Shown here: positions 45,691 through 56,546 of the stretch, piece after piece | Layout: each line of letters begins with the position of its first letter | Position numbering within the stretch: position 1 is the first letter of the stretch | Source of the DNA: Vesta saturnalis | Lineage: Eukaryota; Arthropoda; Insecta; Coleoptera; Lampyridae | Direction of reading: 5' to 3' | NCBI GenBank assembly: GCA_036346205.1 | Contig: JARFJB010001948.1 | Location: 921,501 to 985,500 of the forward strand | Length of the DNA stretch: 64,000 nucleotides | Position numbers and translations under genes: made by a program | The notes under the pieces: generated by a model | What the model was told of the DNA's origin: nothing | What the model saw: only the letters and a program-made list of their open reading frames with translations | Databases searched by the model: none

Positions 45691-45919
45691 GGTGGTGAAT
45701 GTTTTTATACTAATACTAATAAATGATTAAGGAAAAAAATAATTAAACATAAATTTTTTATATATACATATATACATATCTAACAAAAATTATTATTATT
45801 ATTACATCCTAAATTACTACCGAAAAAAAATAAATTACATTCTAAAAAAATTACTACTAATAGAAAGAAAACCTAATTACTAACTTACATACAGGTAACA
45901 CACCCATCACACATCAATC

Positions 45920-46487
45920 CTCTCCAACGTACGCAAAATGTTTTCCGTATTTTTAATATTACGACGCACACATTGTAACTCGCGATTTGCCTTAGCCTGT
46001 TCTTCGGTAAGTCTTTCAATTCGCTCCATTCCCATCACCTCACTATTGACAGTCGTAAATTTTACGTAACCACGCAACACTTTTCGTTAAACGCCTGCAG
46101 GGTTGGTGGTGGGTCCTGCTCTTCACGCTGAGTAGGGTACTAATTTATTAGCGATAAATTTTTACCTCCGTATTGGAGGTTCTGCAGCGGTTTCGTTGTT
46201 GACCGTAGTTGCTGGTGTTATGCTGAAAAGATAAATAAATTTGGTTGTTCTAAATACTCTATGAATTAATAAAGGGAAATAATAATTTTAATGAAATAAA
46301 ATTCAAAATACCTCGAAAAATCATCCTCTACATCGCTATCTCTAATTGAAATTACCGGGATGGGCTCTTCGAAGGGTGCCTGGGTTGGTTCAGTACTCTT
46401 CGTTGGTGCTCGCACTAAAACAGCATACAATATGCATGGTTTTTCTTTTTTTAATGACAGTTTTGATTTTTTGTTTGCCGAAGCCAT
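45920..46487 (-). pseudogene. Hypothetical spliced gene with a decayed second exon
   Basis: The first frame, 46487-46317, begins MASANKKSKLSLKKEKPCIL and ends IRDSDVEDDFS before a GTATTT donor. An acceptor TTATCTTTTCAG ends at 46226, followed by a Thr/Asn/Glu-rich exon. The region to 45920 is homologous to the intact exon at 45408-45690 but has a stop and frameshifts. The two exons are a tandem duplication. The start context and splice sites suggest a gene or a transposon accessory gene; I do not recognise it. Confidence 0.35.
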
Positions 46488-47859
46488 GACTAATTGTAGG
46501 TAAGGAATGAGTACTCAATTAAAACTTTAACATTATATACATGTAGATCTGTTGACGTTAACAAAATTGCTAACAAGTGGAAGTGGTTGGTTGGTTCAAC
46601 GAACTGTAAAGAAGGTTAGGTGTATGCATCCTTCTGAACTGAAGCTTTTGCGACAAGTTATAACCAGTTTGCAATATTTGCCCTTGAATTTCGGTTTATA
46701 TGACTATATAAACAGATAAAGAGCAGTTTTATACCAGACAGTACATTGCACTCGTAGCTAGAATTGTAATTGTAAACCTAAAGTACTTCTATAGTTACTT
46801 AAATTATTAATTTTTACATATCAATTATAATAAAATATTTACATTGTTGGATACAGTTTTGAAGGTAACTATGCATAAGGTTTTACCAAATAGTAGTGAT
46901 ATTGCTAATTTGACAAGACGTATTATTCCATTGTTGAAAAGCAAAAATGAATTTGTAAAGCACATCCTTATAATTAACACTAATATTATGAAAATGTAAA
47001 CTTTCACCATTAACACTCATAATAAAATACTTATCTTTTTGGGATTTTTTAATGGTGTACTTTAAATTATACAATCTAAACGTTTCGATAACACTTACAG
47101 TTATCTTCGTCAGTAATGTATGTTAAAATTGTTAAAGATGTAGTAAACAATTTTGTCAAATTTGAAAATTCAAACATAAACATAAGCCTGCTATTAATAT
47201 AACAGTTTGAAAACGTAGAACTATAAATTGTAGTAAAGAATAACTAGGTCATTAAAATTAAATATTGTTAAACTGTCTCAAAGATGACAAACCAGAACAC
47301 TCTCTACGACGAAAGCTAACAATGAAATTTGCAGCCTAAAACACATTTAACAAAATTTAATTGAGTTATGATGAAGTGTAAAGTTGTGAAAAACTTCAAT
47401 TTTAAAATGATAGAAGCATTCACAAATCCGAACATTACATCAAAAATAACCCAGTTAAATCTAACAAAGAGTATCTTTATCAATAATTGAAGTGTTATTA
47501 ACAATGAAATACACAATGCAGAACGTTCTTTGTAATTTTTAATTTCAATTTAATTTCAACTACTTATGTTAAATTATAGTGCTGTGAAATTTAACATATA
47601 ATTGATAAAGCATTTGCTTCAAGGTCTAGGAAAACACAGCAAAAACAGACATACAAAAGTCTGAAAACAAATTAAAATCAAGGCATATCATTATGCTCTT
47701 TTAAAATTATAAGATGCCAAAACCTATTTAAACGAGATTTTCTTCTTGTCTATTAAAATTATTCGTGTTTATATATTTCAATAGCTTCACGTTGCAAACG
47801 AACATAATATTGTCTTGACAATATTTTCATATTGTCAAATTGAATGTCATGATTTAGAT
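46488..47859. other. Non-coding region left of the Polinton
   Basis: TATA-like ACTATATAAAC occurs near 46697, without a recognised gene. Short minus frames at 46825-47074 and 47316-47516 are hydrophobic AT-composition products. The left inverted terminal repeat of the Polinton could be here but was not identified. Confidence 0.4.
47062..47118 (-). ncRNA. Hammerhead-like core
   Basis: On the minus strand: CTGACGA, then AGATAAC-TGTAAGT-GTTATC (6-bp stem), then CGAAACG. These are the conserved CUGANGA box, stem II and GAAA box of a hammerhead ribozyme, here intact. A following GTTTA...TAAAG segment can form a short stem III. Stem I pairing around the predicted cleavage site is poor, so it may be a remnant of a Penelope-type terminal repeat. 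Confidence 0.4.
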
Positions 47860-48099
47860 TATTCAGGCATGGTCAGCCAAGCAGACCTCTGGTTGAAATC
47901 AAAAAATCTCATATGTTCTTTGCGTCTTGTATCAAAAGCGTTTTGTGGTCCGATATACTTTTCCATGAACAAGATAACTTATACATGGAAGATGATAAAG
48001 GTTTGTCTTTAGGTGATCTAAATGTTTAAATTTTTCTTAGTAGTTTACAAAAATCCTAATGTCATTGATTAGATTTTCGAATGCTCTTTGTAACCTATC

Positions 48100-50290
48100 T
48101 GCAGAAAAGTTCTGCAGTTAAAAATTTACATTCAGGAAAAGTGCCGTTTGTAATTTATGCTGGTTTAGAAGGTATTTTGGAAAAGTGTACAAATTTAACG
48201 GACATAGATAATAATACTATATTCACTCCAAACTTACACCCTTGATATAAAAGTTAGGGATCATAACCATTTTACTGGTGCATTTCGGGGAGTATCACAC
48301 CAGAATTGTAACCTAAACTATAAAGAGTCCACATTCTACCAGTCGTGTTTCATAATTTGTCAGGTAATGATTATCATTTCCATATTAGAGAATTGGCTAC
48401 TGTTCCCTGTGCGATTTCACTACTACCCATAAACAAAGAAAGATATATTTCTTTCACAAAAGTAATATAAGGCACTAAAAGTAGGTTTAGATTTATTGAC
48501 TCTTTCAGATTTATGAGTACTAGTATTGAAAAGTTGTCAGACTATTTGGAAAATAGTAAAAAAAATTATTACCCTTCTAATTGTAACAATGCCGAAGAAT
48601 TTTCGCTACTAGTTCGCAAAGATGCGTTTCCCTATGAATATCTCGATTCTTGGGATAAATCAAGCGAGATCAGACTCCCTCCCTAGGAAGCGTCTTTCAG
48701 TCATCTCACTAATGAGAGAATCAATGATACGAGTTTTAGTTAATGTTTATAACAAATTTAATATTAAATGGTTAGGGGATTACTCGGATTTGTATCTAAA
48801 AACGGACGTTCTACTGTTAGCAGACAGTTTCGAAAACTTTCGACAAACTTGTTTAAGTACTTACAAATTTGATCCTCTGCACTATTACACAGCCCCCGGT
48901 TTGGAATTCGATGCTATGCTTAAAATTACACAAGTACAGTTAGTTTACAGACATTGATATGCTAATGTTTTTTGAGAGAGGAATTAGAGGTGGTGTGGCT
49001 CAATGTTCTAATCGATATGCTAAACCTAACAATAAGTACATGGGGGAAAAATTTGATCCCACTTCCGAAAGTGTGTATTAAATGTACTACGACGTAAATA
49101 ATTTATATGGAGCCACCATGTCAGAATTTCTACCATTTGGCGATTTTTCTTTTGTTGATAATTTTGAAACTTTAGATTTAATAAACCATCCCGATTATTG
49201 GCTATATAGTCGAGTGTGATTTAGACAATCCCATAGAATTACATGAGAGTAAGAGTGATCTACCTTTGGCACCCGGACATATGGTACCACCCGTATCTGA
49301 TTCCTAAATGAAAAAATTATTGCTTACATTGTATCCTAAACATAATTATGTAATTCATTACAGAAATTTGAAAGTATATTTAAAATATGGATTAAAGTTG
49401 GCATAAGTGCACCGTATATTACGTTTTAAACAGTCCCCGTGTTAAAAAATATATCGATTTAAGTACCACCATGCGCCAGCAATCTCAAAATGAATTTGAT
49501 AAACATTTTTACAAATTAATGGTTAATAGCGTTTTTGGGAAGCTGACGGAAAATGTACGTAACCATAAGGATATACGTTTAGTAACGAAATGAGTCGCTA
49601 TGGTGCTCGTGCTTACATAGCAAAACCAAATTTTCATAGTTGTACAATATTTGATAATGATATGCTTATCACTCAAATGAATAAGCTACAAGTGTGTTTC
49701 TCTAAACCTATATCTGCAAAATTCAGTGTTTTAGACGTTTCAAAAACTTTTTTATACAATTTTCATTACGGTTACACGCTACCCAAGTCTCATAATAATG
49801 CTAAGCTCTTGTACATGGATACGGAGAGCCTCATATACGCCTTTTCAGTTCCCGATATCTATGAATGCATTAAAGAGGACATTGATAAATTCGATACATC
49901 TGATTATAGCCCCAACAATATCTTTGGAATTCCATTAGTAAATAAAAAAGGCCCTGGCTTAATGAAAGATGAAAATCATGGCGCGATTATGTTGGAATTT
50001 GTAGGACTTCGTGCAAAAATGTATGCTTACATGGTTGATGACAAAGTTGTAAAAAACTCAAAGGGTTATACCCGCGCAAGCGTCAAACAGATCACGATAA
50101 ATGATTATAAACATGTTTTATTTGATGGTGACGTAATAAGGCGTTATCAGCATCTGATAAGATCAAAAAACATGTGTTTGCAATCAAACAGAATAAAGTA
50201 GTACTTAATCCTTGTGATGATAAACGGTTAGTAAATTTCAATTTCACTGATACTAGGTCTTGGGGATTTAAGTTTACATAGCATTTTATT
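48100..50290 (+). pseudogene. Polinton DNA polymerase B, broken
   Basis: The exonuclease motif region GKVPFVIYAGLEGILEK at about 48140 should read Y-A-D-F-E, so a catalytic Asp is lost. A degenerate H-x-H-F-T-G...C-N segment follows (about 48260-48320). Next are the RFIDSFRFMSTSIEKLSDYL block (48490-48545), FPYEYLDSWDK, and the open frame to 48957 with YSDLYLKTDVLLLADSFENF. Polymerase motif A is kept as MYYDVNNLYGATMSE at about 49080, and motif B as YKLMVNSVFGKLTENV at about 49510. Motif C is YMDTES at about 49812, with Glu replacing the second Asp. The open frame 49590-50201 covers the palm/TPR region. There are numerous frameshifts and stops, and it is inactive. An upstream frame (47815-48012) may be more N-terminal sequence. 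Confidence 0.92.
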
Positions 50291-50555
50291 CGTCTTCTGT
50301 TTCAGAAAACAATTTTATCATTATTAACAGTATTTAAAACAAATTTCAAGGAAGAACTGTGGTACAGTAGTGATCAAATCTACAGAAAATACCTGAAGCG
50401 TTCTTTTATGGGGAAGTCCTCCCAGAAATCTATTTATTTGTACAGAATATATTACAATATATTGTTATTCCTGAATTATTTATATTTACTGGTGTGCTAT
50501 AAACTCAAAGTGTACAGATGAAGTTATTATTAAGTCATTATTTGATAAAAAATTA

Positions 50556-50852
50556 AATGAAAAGACACAGACACAGACACAGACAGACACAGACACAGAC
50601 ACAGACAGCCACAGACACAGGCACAGGCACAGGCAGACACAGGCACAGGCACAGACAGACACAGACAGACACAGACGCAGACGCAGACGCAGACGCAAAA
50701 GCGCACACGCACGCGCACACGCACACGCACACGCACACGCACACGCACACGCACACACGCACACGCACACGCACACGCACACGCAACGCAAAAACGCAAC
50801 GCACACGCACACGCACACGCACACGCAACGCACAGCACGCACGCACGCACGC

Positions 50853-50938
<86 letters not shown>

Positions 50939-50958
50939 ATACACATACACACACACGT
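50556..50958. repeat. Compound microsatellite (GACACA)n-(ACACGC)n-(AC)n
   Basis: About 400 bp passing from ACAGAC units to GCACAC units to a pure AC run. It creates open frames of 130-156 codons in five frames that are artefacts. Alternating purine-pyrimidine sequence of this length favours Z-DNA. Confidence 0.98.
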
Positions 50959-51692
50959 AACAGTAATATAAGGCTGATCCTAGCTCAAAAAGTCACTAGA
51001 TTTGTAAAGAATTACTAGATTTGCAAGGTCACCTTGGTGGGGTCAGATCATAGCTGGTTCGCGTCTGCGGTTATACCATAGCTAAAAATAGTTTGTTCAT
51101 GTCCTTACTAAAAGGTGGTCGCGTTATGGCTAGAAAGTATAGTGACAGCATCATCGTTGAAAGTAGCTTATGCGCGTAACCAGATATGTGTGGTAATCAA
51201 AAAGATGGTTCATATCTGCACTAATGTAATATAGTGGGGGTAGTTTAGAGTAACAATATAAGGAAATAGTGTAATGGGTAGTGAGTGTTGTGTAAAACAT
51301 GTGGATGGCATACGCTTAAGAACAATGGACCAAAGCAACTGACCTGAGAACAGCGGTGGAACGTTGAAGCAAGAATTTTCGGCATTAGTATTCGATGCCG
51401 AACATGAGGCTGTTTACGGGCAATGTGATTATAGTGAAGCGGAGTATAACGTCCTAGTGAAAAAGTATGAAAAGGAGTAACGATATGTTAAAAGTTTTAA
51501 ATTTAAAGAAAATATGTGGAACATGTTTTGTAGAGGAAATGAAAGCTGTGCAATTGCATCAGTTTTGCAACGATGTAAAAAAATGGACAGCATCTCCTAA
51601 TGGTAGCAGTTCATCCTCATTAGATGGAGATTAGCCTATCGATACAATTATCAAAGTACACTCTCCCCTCTACCAACAAAATCATGATGCAG

Positions 51693-51694
<2 letters not shown>
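50959..51694. other. Non-coding gap, nothing recognised
   Basis: A fragment with a short acidic open stretch around 51375-51480 (DAEHEAVYGQCDYSEAEYN) may be a decayed coding remnant; I cannot assign it. Confidence 0.35.

Positions 51695-51773
<79 letters not shown>
51695..51773. repeat. (TA)n, left border of the tRNA-like inverted repeat
   Basis: TA run of about 79 bp. Confidence 0.97.
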
Positions 51774-51776
<3 letters not shown>

Positions 51777-51803
51777 GAAATTGGTTTAGTGAACGCACAG
51801 ATT

Positions 51804-51875
51804 AACTCGAGTGGGACTTGAAACCACGACCTCCACTTTGCTAGAGTGGGGATCTTCCATCTGAGCTATCGAGGA
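51804..51875 (-). tRNA. tRNA-Ala(AGC)-like sequence, probably pseudogene or SINE head
   Basis: On the minus strand it starts TCCTCGATAGCTCAGATGGA, with a good A box. An anticodon stem CCACT/AGTGG encloses loop CTAGCAA, giving anticodon AGC. The T arm is imperfect (GGTTTCAAGTCC in place of GGTTCGAATCC). The acceptor stem pairs in five of seven positions and the D stem is mismatched. The right arm at 52017-52060 keeps a perfect T arm, GTGGGTTCGAGTCCCAC. Weak folding argues against a working tRNA. Confidence 0.5.
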
Positions 51876-51977
51876 GGCAAGTCACAATCGATTCAAGCTT
51901 GAACAACTGTATGTACTTCCTAGTTACGATGTATTATAATTTTTATGCACAGAGTGAAGGATCACAGTCAACTTTTT

Positions 51978-52017
51978 GTGAATATCATGTGAGCCCGCGG
52001 GCTTACATGATATTCAC
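51978..52017. repeat. 40-bp near-perfect palindrome
   Basis: GTGAATATCATGTGAGCCC and GGGCTTACATGATATTCAC meet around a central CGCG, with one mismatch. It touches the right tRNA-like arm without a gap. Confidence 0.92.
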
Positions 52018-52103
52018 TAGCAAAGTGGAGGTCGTGGGTTCGAGTCCCACTCGAGTTAATATTTTACTGTATGTACTTTAAAAGTTAATTTTAAATAAAA
52101 TAA

Positions 52104-52108
<5 letters not shown>

Positions 52109-52193
<85 letters not shown>
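52109..52193. repeat. (TA)n, right border of the tRNA-like inverted repeat
   Basis: TA run of about 85 bp with one CA interruption. Confidence 0.97.
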
Positions 52194-52195
<2 letters not shown>

Positions 52196-54699
52196 AGATG
52201 ATTCAAATTACGTGCAAGTAGCTATGTAATTTGCATAGTAAAGTTTTATTTTACTTAGTAGAAATGGTACATTTCATTAAATAATTCTAGATAAGAATGA
52301 TTGATAAACATTGAGATGTTTGAAAAAGTTAAATATTTCTTAATATAATTTTAATAATGTTAAAATAAGTAATCGACCGCACAGTACATTGAAGTATAGG
52401 ATATGTTTGTTATCGTTATTGAGTTAATTCAAGTTTTCATTTAGTTTTGTAAGTTTATTTAAAACAATATTCCCTGATGACATGTAATACAGGTTGTAGT
52501 TGACAGAAATAATGTTAAAACTAGATTTAGGCTGGTATCAAGTGGCAATTCACATGTACGCAGCCAAGATTAGTAAAAATATTCGTATTTGTGCGTTAAA
52601 ACTCATATTAGTGCAAAAATTATGAAAAACAGAACAAGCACATTAGTGAGTAACTATAAAACATGATTCAAGCAGCAGCTCTGGGATTATTGTGTAATCA
52701 ACAATTTATGACCTTAAACTAGTGATTGACAACATTCCGACACTAGTCGTAGAAGACTAATGAACCTACGAAAGTGAAAAATAAATTAATGTGTGACTTG
52801 AACATTAAGTTTAAACACTTACATTAACAGTTATTGTGTTTAAAAGTGTGAAATTTAACATTAAAATTATAAAACAAAATGAGGTTATGTTTTCTCCTCG
52901 CATATAAATTTTTGTAAAAGTATTTTGAATTGAGACAATTTATATAAAATAAATTAGTAGAGGCAAAATAGTAAAGTAGCCTCAATTTTATGTTATAATT
53001 CCTTATATTTATGTCCATTTTTGTTAATTTTAGTTTTAAGAGTATTGGTAGAATTTAAATAATTTTCCTCTCAAATTGGCCGTAGGCATGTTTAAGATGG
53101 ATATTTGGGTGTAGTAGTATCCCTATTCATATAGAGGTAGTTTCCAGGCCTGTAAAATTCATAGAATTAGTGTAAAGTCAATAAATAAGTGTAAAATTAA
53201 CGTAGTTATTAAGTGTAGAAATTAGTCCATGTTTGGTTTCAAATTATAGATAAAATTATGTAGATTATGGAAATGTTTTTAGATTTAAGAAATGTTAAAC
53301 GTGGCGATAGTTATAGGGCTTTAAAGAATTATCGTAATGTGAAAATTACATTAGCCAATAAGAATTCAGGAAATATTCTCCGTAACTAATGAAAACATTC
53401 GATGATTTGGTTGTCGAGTAAAATCATATAAATACAAGTGCTTTAGCTTCACAAACTCTCTTGATTTTCATCTTTAGCAACAACTTGCCAAAGTAAGCTG
53501 TTGCCAAATTTTTGAAAATAATTTTAAAACAAATTAACGTCACTTCGGGAATTTGACAAAGTGCGATTTAGTATCGGAAGTGTTAACAAAACAAGTGATA
53601 GTCTTTTGTCGAAAAATAATTAAATTAAGGTTAGTTTACCTTTTAAAATTTCAAATCAGAAGTTTTCGACTAGTTATAAAATATTTCCGCAGTTTCGACT
53701 TTGTCCGTTTTTAAATTTACATTGTGAATGTTAGTATGGTTATTTAATTGTGTTGTCTTCGTGCTTTTATCATTATACACCTTGTTTATCAAAAGTGTGT
53801 TTAATTTACAACAACCTTCAACGATCCATGCTTTTCAAAATTTATTTTGAAGTTAATTAAAAAATAGTGATGAGCCTAAAATAAAGATTCGTCAATATTC
53901 TAATAACAATAATGAAACTTACCTAAATGAATAAGCGTTTCATTTAAAAGAAAATTTGGATGTTCGAGGAGCAGAGTTGCAGTTCGCAGGAGCTGTTGTC
54001 TTCAATCAACTTCAGCAGCAGTAACCCACAAAGGAGGACATTGTATGTGAGTACCTTATTGTTGACATTGATACGTACTTTATTGTTATGTTCATAATTT
54101 CAATCCTTTGTAATAACCATGATGTGCAACAACAGGTATGCATGTCCAAAGGGAATGTTATTTGTTCTAAAAATTTAAATGTTTTATATTAATTGTTGTT
54201 TATTCAAACGTAGGTATACTTACTTGTATGTCGAATTTCACTGTTTGTTGTAGTCGAATCATATGTTTGCGTATTCACAGCGCATGCCCACGTATACGTT
54301 TAAAAGAATTTGTTATGTACAGGGTGTAACACAGGTATTAATGCGAATTAAAATTATAATTCAATTTACTTAATCAATTTAGATATGATAAAAATAATAG
54401 GACATTATCTAAATGTGCTTATATCATATTAACTATGATTATTGTATTCAAACAAGCAATATAATTCAAAGTAATAATCATTTATTTTATAATGTTAAAA
54501 GTAAAGTTTCTTCTAAATTTTGATCCCTATCCCTGGTGATGAGTCTCATGTTCTACCAATATTGTTCTACGACGAATATATTTTCAATATTAAGAGCTTT
54601 AGCCGATATTAAAATAATAATAAAATAAAAATAAAATTAATAATTATATAATAATAAATTATAAATATTATAACAATTATACGAGTGGTAAATAATAGT

Positions 54700-54702
<3 letters not shown>
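52194..54702. other. Long AT-rich stretch, nothing recognised
   Basis: No coding family recognised. CATATAAATAC near 53427 with a downstream AAAGTAAG donor-like site near 53495 could be a promoter and first exon, but no coding exon follows convincingly. An ACAGGGTG motif occurs at 54321. Confidence 0.4.
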
Positions 54703-54753
<51 letters not shown>

Positions 54754-54948
54754 TCTATTTAGATTTCCACAAGTACTAATGTTTAAACAAGACATTTTTT
54801 CTTTGAAACTTGTGTAATTAAACGCACAAATTAATTCAAAAAAAAAATAAAATAAATAAATTCTTGACAAAGGAACAAAGCACGTTCCCGAAACGTTGAA
54901 TTAATTTGTGCGTTTAATTACACAAGTTTCAAAGAAAAATGTCTTGTT

Positions 54949-54988
<40 letters not shown>
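54703..54988. mobile_element. Solo Penelope-like terminal repeats within (TA)n
   Basis: Perfect or near-perfect 57-bp inverted arms, 54782-54838 and 54896-54952, match the outer PLE ends at 26.3 and 29.5 kb (TTTAAACAAGAC, CTTGTGTAATTAAACGC). The right arm is preceded by the TTGACAAAGGAAC...GTTCCCGAAACG hammerhead-like block. Only about 57 bp lie between the arms, so all PLE coding sequence is gone. (TA)n runs flank it at 54703-54750 and 54953-54988. It lies immediately upstream of the first right-hand Polinton gene. Confidence 0.88.
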
Positions 54989-54992
<4 letters not shown>

Positions 54993-55038
54993 GTTCCGGT
55001 GTCAACTATAATTCAAAAGCGTTCTCGAATCAGTAAAG

Positions 55039-55338
55039 ATGGATCTATCTGCATTGAACAGCAACACTTTCAGTAAACCATTCATGAACGTAAAAGAGTT
55101 TGAAGTGGGTGCAAAATACAAAGTGATTGATATGGATACAATCGACACGAAGTATGGGAAACATATTGTGATTGAAACTGAGAACTTTAAGTGCATACTT
55201 CCCTTACGATTTTATGAATACTTCAAAAAAGGAGATCGCATTGAAAAGTTTAAACAATATCTAGCTGAGAAAGACGCGTACATCATCAGCGCCGGAACTG
55301 TAGGAAAGACAACTAATTTAACATTTCTGGAAAAATAA
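55039..55338 (+). CDS. Small conserved Polinton protein, intact (99 aa)
   Basis: Intact frame in good start context (AAAGATGG), with AATAAA about 30 nt after the stop. The body FEVGAKYKVIDMDTIDTKYG...VIETENFKCILPLRFYEYF is a mostly beta pattern that resembles small OB-fold-like proteins often found next to arthropod Polintons. I infer a single-stranded DNA-binding type of role, without proof. It is one of only two undamaged genes in the element. The start is 51 bp from the (TA)n/PLE remnant, so its native promoter may be partly displaced. Confidence 0.65.
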   Translation: MDLSALNSNTFSKPFMNVKEFEVGAKYKVIDMDTIDTKYGKHIVIETENFKCILPLRFYEYFKKGDRIEKFKQYLAEKDAYIISAGTVGKTTNLTFLEK

Positions 55339-55775
55339 TAATGTATATTCATATATAACTGTTTGAAAAATAAAACTATATATTTTTAATTGCAAATAAT
55401 GGCTTTTATTTCTGGATTAAATGAAGAGTAGGTACATCATAATTAAGAGAGTTGTTATTGATGAGACTAAAAAAAAATGTAGTGTATAATATGGTAGTGT
55501 GGACCTTTGCTTATTGTAATGCAAGAAAAGGGCTGTGGGAAAGTTTGGCGCTGGATAGATTACGTTTCCGTCGTAAAATAAAACAATTGGGATGCATTTT
55601 ATCACCCATACTACAATAACAACATCGTGCTGAGATATATCAGGATAGATTCTATGAACTGTTCTCCCATCCACCATCATAATAATGTTGTGAGGTGGGG
55701 GTAATAATAATAATAAAAATATATATTTGCGGTTACAAATTCATCAATTGTTGAGGTCAACGCAAGTCCAATCAA

Positions 55776-56538
55776 ATGAATTTGAAAAGATTTTACATGG
55801 ATAGCAAGAATAGTTGCAATAACTTCTTCACATGTTGGTGTTGGTGTTGTAATGATGGGGATAGTTCTACCACAGCAGCTACATCTACCGAGTGCTCTTT
55901 CCCAACCGAAAATGTACATAACAGCGCTGCTGGTGAATGTTTAATTGATTGTAGCTTATATAATTTATTCGAGGTCAATTCTCCAAGAAAATACGTTGAA
56001 GTTGGATACAGTACGCACCTAAATCTTGCGCCAGTTACACGAATTGTATCTACAGACGGGCTCCTTGTTATGAAAAGACAAGATTGGGAGATGCTACTCA
56101 AGTGGCAAACATATCTGGAAATGAAGTTTTTTTCCTCCCAAGAGACTGAAAACCGCATTGATTGGTCAAATATCAACGAGCATACGGACATTGAACACGA
56201 GCAAAATTCAGCAAAACCACGGCTGTTACTGTACGTTGAACAAGAACGGCACTGAAGAGCTTTTCAAATTAAAGGATATAATTAACTATCGGTTGGAATT
56301 ACTGGAATCATAGGGTCGCCCATGTTTCTTTCAAAATCTCATCGAGCAAGTCAACAATTACCGACACTTTCGTAAGATGGAGTATGGCGACGATGATGCA
56401 ACCAATAATGATAATATTTATAATGACTTTGAAAATGTGTTGAATTACAAGTATGATATAAATTCTCACAATACAGTTTTTATGATGGAGCTGTTGTATT
56501 ATCGACCTAGCTATTTACTGTATCACATATATGAATAA
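55776..56538 (+). pseudogene. Polinton conserved hypothetical protein, broken
   Basis: The open frame 55776-56255 contains PRKYVEVGYSTHLNLAPVTR and a W-x-x-L-L-K-W-Q segment, a pattern I associate with an uncharacterised protein of arthropod Polintons. The frame shifts near 56238, meets a stop at about 56308, and continues in the new frame to a TAA at 56538 with an acidic Asp/Asn-rich stretch and a Tyr-rich end. The start is uncertain: the Cys-rich first 25 codons may not belong to it. Function unknown. Confidence 0.6.
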
Positions 56539-56546
56539 ACAAAATA

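Larger units (their letters stand above)
51801..52060. repeat. 44-bp inverted repeat built from tRNA sequence
   Basis: Arms 51801-51844 and 52017-52060 are inverted copies with two mismatches, separated by 172 bp. Each arm is the 3' half of a tRNA-Ala-like sequence from the anticodon (CTAGCAA) to the acceptor. The left side continues into a whole tRNA-like cloverleaf; the right side abuts a 40-bp palindrome. (TA)n runs border both sides. Confidence 0.85.

Noticed and set aside
50486..51018. Open frames of 130-156 codons in several frames on both strands
   Set aside because: Direct translations of the ACAC/ACGC microsatellite (Cys-Val or His-Thr repeats).
51804..51875. Functional tRNA-Ala gene
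   Set aside because: D stem and acceptor stem are mismatched and the T loop is altered; an inverted repeat context points to a derived repeat, so it is listed as tRNA-like only.
53420..54060. Possible promoter (CATATAAATAC), donor-like site and a Gln/Ser-rich short frame near 53960
   Set aside because: No acceptor or coding exon could be tied to it; signals of this quality occur by chance in AT-rich DNA.
55417..56191. Minus-strand frames opposite the Polinton hypothetical gene
   Set aside because: The plus strand carries family-like motifs; the minus frames do not.
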